Counted from the stretch's first letter, positions 8,777 through 18,429 are shown. The stretch: 64,000 bases of DNA from Aromatoleum buckelii (GCF_012910785.2 NZ_WTVH02000010.1:930001-994000); one strand, 5' to 3'. Notes: a model not told the origin generated them from the sequence alone. Made by a program: numbers and translations.

Positions 8777-9223
8777 ATGGATCCATTCATGCTGGCGGCC
8801 ATCGAAGAAGCTCAATCAGGAGGGGCGGAAGGTGGCATTCCGGTCGGATCGGTGATCGTCCATCGCGGAAAAGTTATCGGTCGAGGGCATAACCGAAGGA
8901 TCCAGCAGGGAAGCGTCATTAGACACGGCGAGATGGATGCCTTCGAAAACGCTGGCCGACAGCCCGCGCAGGTCTATCGCGAGTCGGTGCTTTACACGAC
9001 CTTGTCGCCCTGCGCGATGTGCAGCGGCGCGATCCTTCTTTATGGCATTCCCAAGGTCGTCGTCGGGGAAAACCTGACCTTTATGGGCGAGGAAGAATGG
9101 CTGCGTTCCCGGGGCGTTGAAGTCACCGTCCTTCAGGATCCGGTTTGTATGGATTTGATGCAGACCTTCATCGCCAAAAATCCGGAACTCTGGCATGAGG
9201 ATATTGGCGAGACGCCGGCTTGA
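8777..9223 (+). CDS. Cytosine deaminase, yeast Fcy1-like
   Basis: A 148-aa zinc-dependent deaminase of the CDA fold. Zinc and catalytic residues are His50 and Glu52 in HGEMDAFENAG and Cys79 and Cys82 in SPCAMC. From memory of the yeast cytosine deaminase Fcy1, GRGHNRR, LYTTLSPC, YGIP, VVGEN and the terminal W-x-EDIGE are shared, so cytosine is the likely substrate. E. coli CodA is unrelated in fold. A good GGAGGGG ribosome site lies about 10 nt before the ATG. It sits between an IS21 remnant and tRNA-Thr, which suggests acquisition by transfer. A broader nucleoside or guanine deaminase activity is the main alternative. Confidence 0.82.
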   Translation: MDPFMLAAIEEAQSGGAEGGIPVGSVIVHRGKVIGRGHNRRIQQGSVIRHGEMDAFENAGRQPAQVYRESVLYTTLSPCAMCSGAILLYGIPKVVVGENLTFMGEEEWLRSRGVEVTVLQDPVCMDLMQTFIAKNPELWHEDIGETPA

Positions 9224-9477
9224 ATCGCCATGGGAAGTCAAAGTCTGGCGCTAATACCGACCCTTGATTAGGCATACCGGCAGACCGCTCCACTCAGTTA
9301 CCTGACCTTGAGCAATTCGAACTGAGAAAGGCCGAATGCGGTCGGGTCCGGCTGTAGCCAGACGGGCGAAGCGGACGCTGGCGCCGGAGTTTGTAGCTGG
9401 GACGGCTACCAAGTAGGTCTCGAACGGAACGTTCGTCCGGAAATGCTTAGATTCGGCTACACAGTGGCTACACGATA
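9224..9477. other. Gene-free patch next to tRNA-Thr
   Basis: No gene is evident. It contains an inverted repeat CGAACG-GAA-CGTTCG (9421-9435) and a direct repeat GGCTACAC at 9455-9462 and 9466-9473, just beyond the tRNA-Thr terminator. Short direct repeats of this kind often lie near integrase attachment regions, but no integrase gene is visible, so an island scar is only inference. Confidence 0.3.
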
Positions 9478-9514
9478 CTCAAAAACTAAAACGCCAACCC
9501 CGAGAGGTTGGCGT
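9478..9514 (-). terminator. Terminator of tRNA-Thr
   Basis: On the minus strand ACGCCAACC, a short loop, and GGTTGGCGT form a 9-bp stem followed by TTTAGTTTTT. It lies 17 bp after the tRNA 3' end and is a textbook intrinsic terminator. Confidence 0.9.
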
Positions 9515-9530
9515 AACTGATTGATCCTAT

Positions 9531-9606
9531 TGGTGCCGACAATCTGACTCGAACAGATGACCTACCGCTTACAAGGCGGTTGCTCTACCAACTGAGCTAT
9601 GCCGGC
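9531..9606 (-). tRNA. tRNA-Thr (TGT)
   Basis: A 76-nt cloverleaf on the minus strand beginning GCCGGCATAGCTCAG. The anticodon stem ACCGC/GCGGT encloses CTTGTAA, giving anticodon TGT, and the 3' CCA is encoded. Acceptor strands GCCGGCA and TGTCGGC pair. Confidence 0.95.
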
Positions 9607-9615
9607 GCGGGCCGG

Positions 9616-9621
9616 ATTATA
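9616..9621 (-). promoter_or_regulatory. -10 element of tRNA-Thr
   Basis: A perfect TATAAT on the minus strand lies 10 bp before the tRNA 5' end, which places the start point at about 9609. The -35 region about 17 bp upstream is poor. Confidence 0.6.
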
Positions 9622-9659
9622 GCGCAACTCCGGGTGGAGACTCGTACCCCGATCTTCCG

Positions 9660-9699
9660 GCTGCCGCGCGATTCGCTGTCCCCCGGGGGGCGCGGCAGC
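9660..9699 (-). terminator. Hairpin after the HD-GYP gene
   Basis: GCTGCCGCGC (9660-9669) and GCGCGGCAGC (9690-9699) form a perfect 10-bp stem 6 bp beyond the stop codon of the minus-strand HD-GYP gene. No T run follows, so it may act as an mRNA 3' stabiliser or a weak terminator. Confidence 0.5.
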
Positions 9700-9705
9700 G
9701 GGGAT

Positions 9706-10884
9706 CTAGTGAGTCCGGGTATCGTCCTGGAAGCGGCGGTAGATCTCTTCGACTTCCTCGCGGCAGTCGAGCAGTGCCGCGACGGTGGGGGCGTAGAGCT
9801 TGGCGCCGCCCATCCGGGCGATTTCGTCGAAGGCGTTGTCGAGCGTCCAGGCGGCCTTGTAGCTGCGGGCGCAGGCGAGGGCGTCGAAGACGTCGGCGGT
9901 TGCAACGATGCGGGCTTCGAGCGGGATTGCCTCGCCCGCTAGTCCGCTCGGGTAGCCGCTGCCGTCCATGCGTTCGTGATGGGCGCTGACGATATTGCGC
10001 AGCATGCCGATGTTCTCGAGGCCGGCAAGGCTGAAATCGTTGATCAGCCGTTCGGCCATCTGCACGCCCATCGCCACGTGCTCGCGCATCACGTCCCGCT
10101 CGGCGTCATCGAGCCGTCCGGGTTTGAGCAGAATGCTGTCCGGGACTCCGATCTTGCCGATATCGTGGAGCGCGGCGAACAGGAAAACATGTTCGATGTA
10201 GTCGTCGGACAGACCGTGCGCGGGCGCTAGTTCCCGCGCGATCAGGCGTGCGTAGCGCGCCATGCGGTCGAGGTGGGCGCCGGTCTCGAGATCGCGCACA
10301 TGGGCGAACTGGCTTGCGAGCCGCAGGCCGCCGACGAGCATCTGCACTGTCGCGAGTTCCTGCGTGACGATCATGCCGATGAGATGGCCGGAGAGAAGCA
10401 GATCGGCGACGACATCGTCCGGGAAAGCGTCGCGCGTGCGCGAATCGAAGAACAGAAAACCGAGCAGCTGCTCGTTCTGCATGATCGGGACGGTCAGGCT
10501 CGACCGGTAGCCTTCGTGGAGCAACCAGCGGGAATGCCGGGAGTCGGGGCTGATCGCAGCGCTCAGGTCGTTGAGGACTCGGGCCTTGCCACTCTGGGCA
10601 ATGGCGAGAAGCGAAGGCACGTCGGCGAGCGGGCACTCGTAAGCTCGCAGCGAGGTGCCGCTGTCGGTGCTGTCGACGAACGTACGCAGCCGTTTCAGGT
10701 CGGGGTCGTAGAGCGCGACCGCGAGGCGTTCGATGAGCGGATGCCGCTCGTGGATACGCTCATGCACGCCGCGCATCTTTGCGGCTACCGAAGAGAAATG
10801 CAGGTTGCTCGCCTGGCGAGCTGCCGAGGCGGCGAATTCCTGCCAGCTTACCGGGGCGTCCATAACCTTGACCTCGCGACCCAT
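9706..10884 (-). CDS. GAF + HD-GYP phosphodiesterase
   Basis: A 392-aa cytoplasmic protein likely to hydrolyse cyclic di-GMP. Residues about 25-180 form a GAF-type sensor domain. The HD-GYP domain follows, with His240-Asp241 in HDIGKIGVPD and the signature HHERMDGSGYP at 302-312, in which the GYP triad is intact. An in-frame ATG at residue 8 (MDAPVSW) is an alternative start. The gene follows dnr on the same strand with a 52-bp gap, so readthrough from the nor cluster is possible and would link NO response to c-di-GMP. This link is inference only. Confidence 0.88.
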   Translation of the reverse strand: MGREVKVMDAPVSWQEFAASAARQASNLHFSSVAAKMRGVHERIHERHPLIERLAVALYDPDLKRLRTFVDSTDSGTSLRAYECPLADVPSLLAIAQSGKARVLNDLSAAISPDSRHSRWLLHEGYRSSLTVPIMQNEQLLGFLFFDSRTRDAFPDDVVADLLLSGHLIGMIVTQELATVQMLVGGLRLASQFAHVRDLETGAHLDRMARYARLIARELAPAHGLSDDYIEHVFLFAALHDIGKIGVPDSILLKPGRLDDAERDVMREHVAMGVQMAERLINDFSLAGLENIGMLRNIVSAHHERMDGSGYPSGLAGEAIPLEARIVATADVFDALACARSYKAAWTLDNAFDEIARMGGAKLYAPTVAALLDCREEVEEIYRRFQDDTRTH

Positions 10885-10936
10885 TTCGGAAATTGCTGCT
10901 TCGCTGCCGGGAACGCAGTGTCAAGATCGACAGGAG

Positions 10937-11716
10937 CTAGAATTGGCCCTGCGTCGTGCGCAGCTTCTCGATATCCGGGATGTGAATCGTGCGTCCCTCG
11001 ACACAGATTAACCCGGCTTCAATGAGTTCGTGCAGGATGCGGGAGAAATGTTCCTGGGTGAGGTTCAGGCGCGATGCGATCGTGCCTTTGCTGGTCGGGA
11101 GGCGCACCGACACGTAACCGCTAGTCCTCGGCTCGCCGTCGATTTCCTCCTGGCGCAGGAGGTAGCCAACGATGCGCTCGCGCCCGGAGCGCAGCGAGTA
11201 GGTCTCGACGTCGGCGATCAGGTGGTGCAGGCGGTGCGACAGACCGGCAATGATCTTGCGACAGAACACCGGATCGCGGTCCATCTCGTCGAACACGACA
11301 CTCTTCGAGATGTGCAGCAGCTTGCAGTCGGTCAGCGCCTGGGCCATCACGACGTAGGGCTTGTCCATGAACATCACCGCCTCGCCGAACGTCTGGCCCG
11401 GAAGGATGATCTCGATGACTTTCTCGTGCCCCTCGGCGGACGTGAAAGCGAGCTTGACCTGGCCGGCCAGCACCAGGTGGAAGCCGTGGCAGGGGTCGCC
11501 CTTGTGGAAAACCACGCAGCCCCTGTCCACGTTCTGCTCGCGCACGCCGTGAGCGAAGCGGGCGATCTCGGCGGGACTGAAACCGCTGAGGAGCGGCACG
11601 TGCACGAGCAGCCTGCACAGGCGGTCGGTCTCGGCGTGCTCTTGCCCGCTCGGGGAACACGCGGTGGAAGAGACGGGTTCGCTTCGGGTTCCGGGCGAAC
11701 AGGCAATACGCGGCAT
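10937..11716 (-). CDS. dnr: Crp/Fnr-family regulator, Dnr/NnrR-like
   Basis: A 259-aa transcription factor with an N-terminal cyclic-nucleotide-binding-type sensor domain (HLVLAGQVKL, PGQTFGEAVMF), a long dimerisation helix and a C-terminal helix-turn-helix (TIASRLNLTQEHFSRILHEL). It lacks the N-terminal cysteine cluster of Fnr, which fits the NO-responsive Dnr subgroup. The ATG lies 2 bp after the norD stop, so it is translationally linked to the nor genes that it probably controls. Matching TTGAT-N4-ATCAA-like boxes stand before norC and norE. The long open frame upstream belongs to an antisense-frame shadow of norD. Confidence 0.88.
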   Translation of the reverse strand: MPRIACSPGTRSEPVSSTACSPSGQEHAETDRLCRLLVHVPLLSGFSPAEIARFAHGVREQNVDRGCVVFHKGDPCHGFHLVLAGQVKLAFTSAEGHEKVIEIILPGQTFGEAVMFMDKPYVVMAQALTDCKLLHISKSVVFDEMDRDPVFCRKIIAGLSHRLHHLIADVETYSLRSGRERIVGYLLRQEEIDGEPRTSGYVSVRLPTSKGTIASRLNLTQEHFSRILHELIEAGLICVEGRTIHIPDIEKLRTTQGQF

Positions 11717-11718
11717 GA

Positions 11719-13584
11719 TTACCGTGTCAGTTGAGCGTAGAACAGCGGAAGTCGCGCCGGCAACTCCTCGGGCTTGCGAATCACCGCGTAACCGGCCGGG
11801 CCGAAGAGGTGCGGCAGGTAACCCGCGCCCTCGCGGTCGATTGTGACACAGAACGGGACGAGGCCCTGTTTGCGCGCTTCGCCGACGGCGACGCGAGTGT
11901 CCTCGATGCCGTAGCGTCCTTCGTACAGATCGAGATCGTTCGGCTTGCCGTCGGACAGGATCAGCAGGATGCGCCGCGCGGCCTGTTCGGCTGCGAGCAA
12001 CTGGCTTGTGCGCCGGATTGCCGCCCCCAGCCGCGTGTAGTAGCCCGGCTTGATCGCGCTGATGCGCCCACGGATGCGATCGTCGAAGCGGTCGTTGAAG
12101 TCTTTCAGCCGATGGAAGCGGACCTGGCTGCGCTTGACCGACGAGAATCCGGCCATTGCGAAGCGATCGCCCGTCGCTCCGAGCGCCTCGCCGAACAGCA
12201 GCAGCGCGTCGCGGATGACGTCGATGACGCGCGCTTCGCTCGATACCCAGCTGTCGGTCGACAGCGACAGATCGGCGAGCACCATGCAGGCCAGATCGCG
12301 TTCGCGTTTTTCGAGCGACAGATAAAGCTGGTCGGACGGATTGCGCCCGACCGCCCGGTCGGTCTGGGCGCGGACCACCGCGTCGAGGTCGAGTTCGGTG
12401 CCGTCGGGGCGCGCCTTCAGCCAGCGCCGGCCGGGCTGCAGCGCGGCGAACTGCTGGTGCAGTCGTCGCGCGGTGCGCCGCAGCGGTTCGGGCAGCGGGC
12501 AGGGTGGGGCGTCGCGGGCGGCGAGCTCGGCCAGACGCACGTGATCCTGCAGCAACACGCCTTTGCGGTAGTCCCATTCCGGCAGCGGGATGCCGGCGCC
12601 GAGCACGATGTCGTCCTCGGCTGCCGAAGGGAGGTCGAGATCGAAGCGCACTTTCGACGCGACGCGGTCCGTGTCTTGCGCGAGCGACAAGTGATCGAGG
12701 TCGCGGGCGGCGCTGGCGGCATTCGGGTCCGGCTCGTCGTCGGTGGGCCGGTTGACCCGCAGGAACTCGGCGACCGCAAGCAGGCTTTCGGCGCGGAAGA
12801 AGATCAGCAGGCCGTTCTTTTCCTGCGGCATGTCGACCTGCTCCGCACGGTGGGCGTGGCGCTCGTTTTCATCGAACGACGGCGGCCCGCCGTCGGCGGT
12901 CTGCTCGGGGTCGGCGCCGGTGTTGCGGCGGCTCGCGGCGGTGCCGGACAGGGAACCGGTGAGCCACAGCAATACCGGCTGCGCGGGGGGTGTTCCGGCT
13001 GGGACCGGCGGCAGCGCGCGGACGGTGCCGGGCGCTTCGAGCGCTTGGCGAATCGCACGTTCGCGTTCGGCCTCGGCCGCAGGGAGTTTCTCGGGACGCG
13101 GGCGCGTCGGCAGATAGGCCGCGACGAGGCGCCGGTAGCGCGGTTCGATCCCTGGCCACATGTGCAGCGCCGCGCAGGTCGCGAACTGGTTGCAGCGGAA
13201 ATCGTTGTCGGCCGCGTCCGGCCCATCCGCTTCGATACCGCCGTGCGCGGCGGCGAGCGCGGCGAGCCACAGGTAGAGGTCGCGGTTCAGCGAGCGCTCG
13301 GGAAAGGCGTCGATCTCCGGCGGCAGCCGCAGCGTCGAGGCGTCCATGCGTGCCCGGGCGGCCCGCTCGCCGGCGCCCGCGATGCGTTTCAGCAGGCTGC
13401 GCCGCGCGCCATGTTCGTCCTCGGTTGCAGCGGCGACGCGCAGGCCGGGATCGCCGCCGAGGGCGCGGAAGAACACGCCGGCGGTGCGCTCGATCTCCTT
13501 CAGCTTAACGACAGCTTCGGGATGATTGCCCAGCGCCGTGCGGGTGACCCAGCGGTGCCAGAGTTTGCCAACGGCTTCTTCCAT
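11719..13584 (-). CDS. norD: Nitric oxide reductase activation protein NorD
   Basis: A 621-aa cytoplasmic protein with a C-terminal von Willebrand A domain. The metal-dependent adhesion site DLSLSTDS starts the domain (about residue 425), and FSDGKPNDLDLYEGRYG-like sequence (LSDGKPNDLDLYEG) follows. With the AAA protein NorQ it forms a chaperone pair for assembling the NO reductase, probably inserting non-haem iron. The start at 13584 is preferred, since it follows GGAACGCTAGG and gives the family N-terminus. It sits 1 bp after the polyferredoxin gene and 2 bp before dnr. Confidence 0.93.
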   Translation of the reverse strand: MEEAVGKLWHRWVTRTALGNHPEAVVKLKEIERTAGVFFRALGGDPGLRVAAATEDEHGARRSLLKRIAGAGERAARARMDASTLRLPPEIDAFPERSLNRDLYLWLAALAAAHGGIEADGPDAADNDFRCNQFATCAALHMWPGIEPRYRRLVAAYLPTRPRPEKLPAAEAERERAIRQALEAPGTVRALPPVPAGTPPAQPVLLWLTGSLSGTAASRRNTGADPEQTADGGPPSFDENERHAHRAEQVDMPQEKNGLLIFFRAESLLAVAEFLRVNRPTDDEPDPNAASAARDLDHLSLAQDTDRVASKVRFDLDLPSAAEDDIVLGAGIPLPEWDYRKGVLLQDHVRLAELAARDAPPCPLPEPLRRTARRLHQQFAALQPGRRWLKARPDGTELDLDAVVRAQTDRAVGRNPSDQLYLSLEKRERDLACMVLADLSLSTDSWVSSEARVIDVIRDALLLFGEALGATGDRFAMAGFSSVKRSQVRFHRLKDFNDRFDDRIRGRISAIKPGYYTRLGAAIRRTSQLLAAEQAARRILLILSDGKPNDLDLYEGRYGIEDTRVAVGEARKQGLVPFCVTIDREGAGYLPHLFGPAGYAVIRKPEELPARLPLFYAQLTR

Positions 13585-13585
13585 C

Positions 13586-14656
13586 CTAGCGTTCCTTGCC
13601 GGAGCGGAACCCGGCTTCATTCTGGCGGGCGGCTTCGCTGCTCACCCACGCGAGCAGCGGCCCCTGGGGGTTGTCGCGCTGGCTTTGCTCGCAGGCTTCG
13701 ACGCACTGCGCGCACTGCGTGCAGGTGAACATCAGGCGCTTGATGTTGCGCGGGGTCAGGCGCATCGGACAGACCGCGTCGCACGCGGACTGCCGGTCGG
13801 GCAGACAGCTGGCGCAGTCGACGGCGCGCTTTCTCTGGAAACCGACAACCATCGCGTCGCGGTTACTCATCCATGCGAGACTCTGGAACAGGCCGACTGC
13901 GCACGCATAACGGCAGAAGAGGTGACGGGCAAAAAGGAATTCCATCGTCAGCACGACGGTCGCCGCGGAGAGGAAGATCGTCTGGTTGCGCGTGAACTCA
14001 CCGCCGAAGAGATTGCCGTAGACTTCGGCCGGAGGCAGCAGGTAGCTCAGAAACACCACCGACCACAGGAACGCGAAAAACACCGCGGCCGGCACGACGA
14101 CTGCCCACCAGCGGGCGTCTGGTCGCCACGGTGTGCCGTCGGCCTTCCATGGCGGCAGCGGCTCCCGGACCCACACGCTCGGTTTGCCCGATGCGCGCTG
14201 CATCAGCTTGTTGATCGTTTCGACGACCGAAAAATGCGGGCACAGCCAGCCGCAGTAAAGTCGTCCCCACTTCCACGAGACCCATAGGAACGCGGCCCCG
14301 CCGACCAGGATCGGCACGAACAGGCGGAACATCACGTTCGAACCGGCTTCGAGCGCGCTGATGCGGCCGGCGACGAAGTCGTCGAGCCCCAGGCGCCATT
14401 CCATGCCGAGCAGCCACGCATGGCCGGCGACGAGGTCGTAGCGGAATAGGTCGAGTACGGGCGCAAGAATGAACAGCGTGAAAAAGCCGATCTGGAACGC
14501 GGTGCGCTTTTTCTGCGTGCGGTTGTGCCCGGCCGGTTTCGCTGCGGCGATCGGAATGACCCGGCGGGACGGCCGGCGTGCGGCATCCGGCCTGTCGGCC
14601 TGAGCCGTATCGGGCGACGTCTGGGGTGAAAGTGGCGAGAACTGCGGGGCGTTCAT
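13586..14656 (-). CDS. Membrane polyferredoxin (CcoG/NapH/NosR-like)
   Basis: A 356-aa inner-membrane iron-sulfur protein. It has about five transmembrane segments, a conserved CGWLCPH after the second, and two 4Fe-4S clusters near the C-terminus: CASC...CDAVCP and CTQCAQCVEAC. The arrangement resembles the CcoG (RdxA), NapH and NosR-type family that passes electrons across the membrane. It lies between the DUF4870-like gene and norD inside the nor accessory operon, which suggests a role in electron supply or metal-centre assembly for NO reductase. This gene is not part of the standard norCBQDEF set. Confidence 0.8.
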   Translation of the reverse strand: MNAPQFSPLSPQTSPDTAQADRPDAARRPSRRVIPIAAAKPAGHNRTQKKRTAFQIGFFTLFILAPVLDLFRYDLVAGHAWLLGMEWRLGLDDFVAGRISALEAGSNVMFRLFVPILVGGAAFLWVSWKWGRLYCGWLCPHFSVVETINKLMQRASGKPSVWVREPLPPWKADGTPWRPDARWWAVVVPAAVFFAFLWSVVFLSYLLPPAEVYGNLFGGEFTRNQTIFLSAATVVLTMEFLFARHLFCRYACAVGLFQSLAWMSNRDAMVVGFQRKRAVDCASCLPDRQSACDAVCPMRLTPRNIKRLMFTCTQCAQCVEACEQSQRDNPQGPLLAWVSSEAARQNEAGFRSGKER

Positions 14657-14659
14657 GAT

Positions 14660-15067
14660 TTACTCGACGAGCTTCGGGCCGATGATGGGAAAACGGTAAG
14701 GGCGGGCGAGCATCGCGCGGTTCAGGCCGATCACGCCGAACAGGATCAGCATTGCGTGGAAGCAGACGAAGTACAGCACCCCGACGACCCACGACCACGG
14801 GTTCGCGAAGCCGCCGAGCAGGAACACCGCGACGCTGACCCCAACCAGCAGGCCGCCTCCCCACAGGCTGGCGACGACGGTCTGCTTGAGGTGATTGCGC
14901 GCGAGCGCCGGTGCGCTGAGCCGATGCCGCCACCACAGCACGACAAGAATGACGAACGCGAGGCCGGGGGCGATCATCAGGTTCACGAGGAACAGCGATT
15001 CGGCCGCCACCGCGAGCGGCGGACCGGGCAGGTCTTCCTTCAGCAGATCGTGTTCGGGCTCTGGCAT
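14660..15067 (-). CDS. DUF4870/Tic20-like membrane protein
   Basis: A 135-aa protein with about three transmembrane helices. LARNHLKQTVVASLWGG and YRFPIIGPKLVE near the C-terminus match the pattern of the DUF4870 (Tic20-like) family. The start at 15067 (MPEPEHD) is the last ATG before the conserved part; the frame is open further upstream only as a shadow of norQ. It lies 3 bp before the polyferredoxin start, so the two are probably coupled. Function unknown; an accessory role in NO reductase biogenesis is inferred from context. Confidence 0.68.
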   Translation of the reverse strand: MPEPEHDLLKEDLPGPPLAVAAESLFLVNLMIAPGLAFVILVVLWWRHRLSAPALARNHLKQTVVASLWGGGLLVGVSVAVFLLGGFANPWSWVVGVLYFVCFHAMLILFGVIGLNRAMLARPYRFPIIGPKLVE

Positions 15068-15108
15068 CGCGTCGATTCCTTGCGGTCGGACCGGCTGCCG
15101 GCCCGCCT

Positions 15109-15909
15109 TCAGCGGCCGAAGGTCGCCGCCACGACTTCCATCAGCGCGTCGGCAACCTCGGGGTCGTCGGTGAGGCTCTCGACGATCGCCGCGCGGCACG
15201 CCGTGACCGGGTCCATGCCATCGCGCACGAGCAGTGCCGCATAGACGAGCAGCCGCGTGCTCGCCGCCTCCTCGAGATCCTGGTCTTTCAGCGTGCGCAA
15301 CGCATGCGCGATCGACACCAGGCGACGCGCGAGGTCGGGCGCGCAGCCGGCTTCGCCGAGCAGGATCGATTCCTCGCGGGCGCTGGCAGGGAAATCGAAG
15401 CGCAGGCTGACGAACCGTTGCCGTGTCGAGGGCTTCATGCCTTTCAGCAGGTTCTGGTAACCGGGGTTGTACGATACGACGAGCATGAACGACGGCGGCG
15501 CGGACAGCAACTCGCCGGTGCGGTCGATCGGCAGGATGCGGCGGTCGTCGGCAAGCGGGTGCAGCACCACCGTGGTGTCCTTGCGCGCCTCGACGACTTC
15601 GTCGAGGTAGCAGATGCCGCCTTCGCGCACCGCGCGCGTCAGCGGGCCGTCGCACCATACGGTCTGACCATCGCCGATCAGGTGACGGCCGACCAGATCG
15701 GCAGCCGTCAGGTCGTCGTGGCAGGCGACCGTGTAGAGCGGCAGACCGAGCTTTGCGGCCATGTGCGCGACGAAACGCGTCTTGCCGCAGCCGGTCGGAC
15801 CCTTGATCAGCAGCGGCAGGCGGTTTTTCCACGCGTGCTCGAACACGCTGATTTCATCGCCGGCCGGCTCGTAGAACGGAATTTCCATGAGGGATGCTTC
15901 CATCTTCAT
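15109..15909 (-). CDS. norQ: Nitric oxide reductase activation AAA ATPase NorQ
   Basis: A 266-aa MoxR-class AAA+ ATPase with Walker A GPTGCGKT, Walker B CYLDEVVEA and an arginine-finger region STRQRFVSLRF. It partners the VWA protein NorD in activating NO reductase. The ATG at 15909 overlaps the norF stop (ATGA), which argues for translational coupling; an alternative start MEIPFYEP lies 7 codons further in. Length and motifs agree with NorQ/NirQ/CbbQ, and the gene context selects NorQ. Confidence 0.93.
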   Translation of the reverse strand: MKMEASLMEIPFYEPAGDEISVFEHAWKNRLPLLIKGPTGCGKTRFVAHMAAKLGLPLYTVACHDDLTAADLVGRHLIGDGQTVWCDGPLTRAVREGGICYLDEVVEARKDTTVVLHPLADDRRILPIDRTGELLSAPPSFMLVVSYNPGYQNLLKGMKPSTRQRFVSLRFDFPASAREESILLGEAGCAPDLARRLVSIAHALRTLKDQDLEEAASTRLLVYAALLVRDGMDPVTACRAAIVESLTDDPEVADALMEVVAATFGR

Positions 15910-16211
15910 GCTGCAAGTCCTTTCCAGTAGGCCAGGCCGATCATCGAGCAGACGAGGAGCATCCAGCCGAGCGCGATCAGCGGCCACATCAGCGGCGCGC
16001 GGCGCAACGCCATGTAGTCGAGGATGATCAGGGTGCCCTTGGCGAACGCGATCGTCATCAGGAGTGCGGTGATCGCAGGGCCGGCGTCGCCGCGTTCGCC
16101 GACCAGCCATGTCAGCATCGTGGCGAAGATCAGCGCTGCCCAGATGATCGCCGCGCGATTCGACGTGCCGTGGGACGAGGCGTGCGGGGGGGAGGAAAGC
16201 GAGGATTGCAT
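15906..16211 (-). CDS. norF: NorF-like, cytochrome oxidase subunit IV-type
   Basis: A 101-aa inner-membrane protein with three hydrophobic segments (about 20-37, 45-66 and 74-93). It resembles the small bacterial cytochrome c oxidase subunit IV group to which NorF belongs, e.g. the AFAKGTLIILDYMALRRAP loop. It lies between norE and norQ, the normal place for norF. NorF is needed for full NO reductase activity in some denitrifiers but is not a catalytic subunit. Confidence 0.78.
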   Translation of the reverse strand: MQSSLSSPPHASSHGTSNRAAIIWAALIFATMLTWLVGERGDAGPAITALLMTIAFAKGTLIILDYMALRRAPLMWPLIALGWMLLVCSMIGLAYWKGLAA

Positions 16212-16224
16212 TGTGTTGGACCTC

Positions 16225-16845
16225 TCAGCGCATCACGTAGATCAGCGGGAACAGGATCAGCCACACCAGATCGACCATATGCCAGTACGCCGCGCCGGTC
16301 TCGATCCCGTTCATGTTGTCGGGGCCGTAGCGGCCGGTTCGAGCGCCGTTCCACATCGCGGCGATGATCACCAGACCGAGGATCACGTGCATGAAGTGGA
16401 AGAACGTCAGCGACAGGTAGAACATGTAGAACGTGCTCGACGACAGGCTGATGCCGGCACCGATCTTCTCCGCGTACTCGAAGATCTTCACGACGACAAA
16501 ACCGGCACCGCACGCAAACGCTGCGGCCAGCCACGGCGCAGCGCGGCGACTGAAGCCGGCTTCGGCGACCTGCACGGCGCGCACGACGAAGAAGCTCGAC
16601 GTCAGCAGCAGCACGGTGTTGATCGCACCGGAGGTGCGGTCGAGCGTGAGCTGTTCGGCGTTGAAGAGTTCCACGTGATTGGCGCGCGTGAAGGCGTATA
16701 CGACGAAGAACACGCCAAACGCCAGCAATTCGGCGAGGATGAAGAACCATATCGCGAGGTCGCCGGGAAGGCGTCGCGCCGTGGTCTCCAATGCGGAGTT
16801 GGAGGCGGAGAGGGGTGTCATCAGGGTTTGGCTGCTTGTATTCAT
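16225..16845 (-). CDS. norE: NorE, cytochrome oxidase subunit III-type
   Basis: A 206-aa inner-membrane protein with five transmembrane helices related to cytochrome c oxidase subunit III: DLAIWFFILAELLAFG, FFHFMHVILGLVI and AAYWHMVDLVWLILFPL. Its context between norB and norF identifies NorE rather than an aerobic oxidase subunit. It is separated from norB by a terminator and has its own Dnr-like box, so norEFQ-orf-orf-norD-dnr is likely a second transcription unit. The true start could be MTPLSAS, 8 codons downstream. Confidence 0.88.
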   Translation of the reverse strand: MNTSSQTLMTPLSASNSALETTARRLPGDLAIWFFILAELLAFGVFFVVYAFTRANHVELFNAEQLTLDRTSGAINTVLLLTSSFFVVRAVQVAEAGFSRRAAPWLAAAFACGAGFVVVKIFEYAEKIGAGISLSSSTFYMFYLSLTFFHFMHVILGLVIIAAMWNGARTGRYGPDNMNGIETGAAYWHMVDLVWLILFPLIYVMR

Positions 16846-16879
16846 GGGTCCAGTCTAGGGAGCGTACCCCTTCCGGACC

Positions 16880-16893
16880 TTGATTCTGGTTAA
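16880..16893 (-). promoter_or_regulatory. Dnr/Fnr-like box before norE
   Basis: TTAACCAGAATCAA on the minus strand fits TTGAT-N4-ATCAA with a perfect right half and a 3/5 left half. Its centre is about 41 bp before the annotated norE ATG, which implies a very short leader or the later start codon. Confidence 0.5.
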
Positions 16894-16935
16894 TTCATTC
16901 CCCGGAGATGTAACGAGAACGATTTGCGTGAGCAG

Positions 16936-16963
16936 AAAGAAAAAGGGCGGCTTGCGCCGCCCT
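16936..16963 (-). terminator. Terminator after norB
   Basis: On the minus strand AGGGCGGC, loop, GCCGCCCT is followed by TTTTTC. It lies about 50 bp after the norB stop and separates norCB from norE. Confidence 0.88.
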
Positions 16964-17009
16964 ATGTTTCTGTCCTTCAACGCCGTTGAAGGACCACTTT
17001 CGAAACTCC

Positions 17010-18398
<1,389 letters not shown>

Positions 18399-18429
18399 TT
18401 ATCCCCTTGAGGTTTTCGATTCGCTGCGC

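Noticed and set aside
9421-9435. CGAACG-GAA-CGTTCG as a transcription-factor operator
   Set aside because: No promoter or regulated gene lies close enough and there is no second copy in the window that I noticed.
11664-11846. Short plus-strand ORF between dnr and norD
   Set aside because: It is antisense to the dnr start and norD end and has no supporting signal.
11731-13728. Plus-strand open frame of 665 codons
   Set aside because: It is antisense to norD, which has full family motifs.
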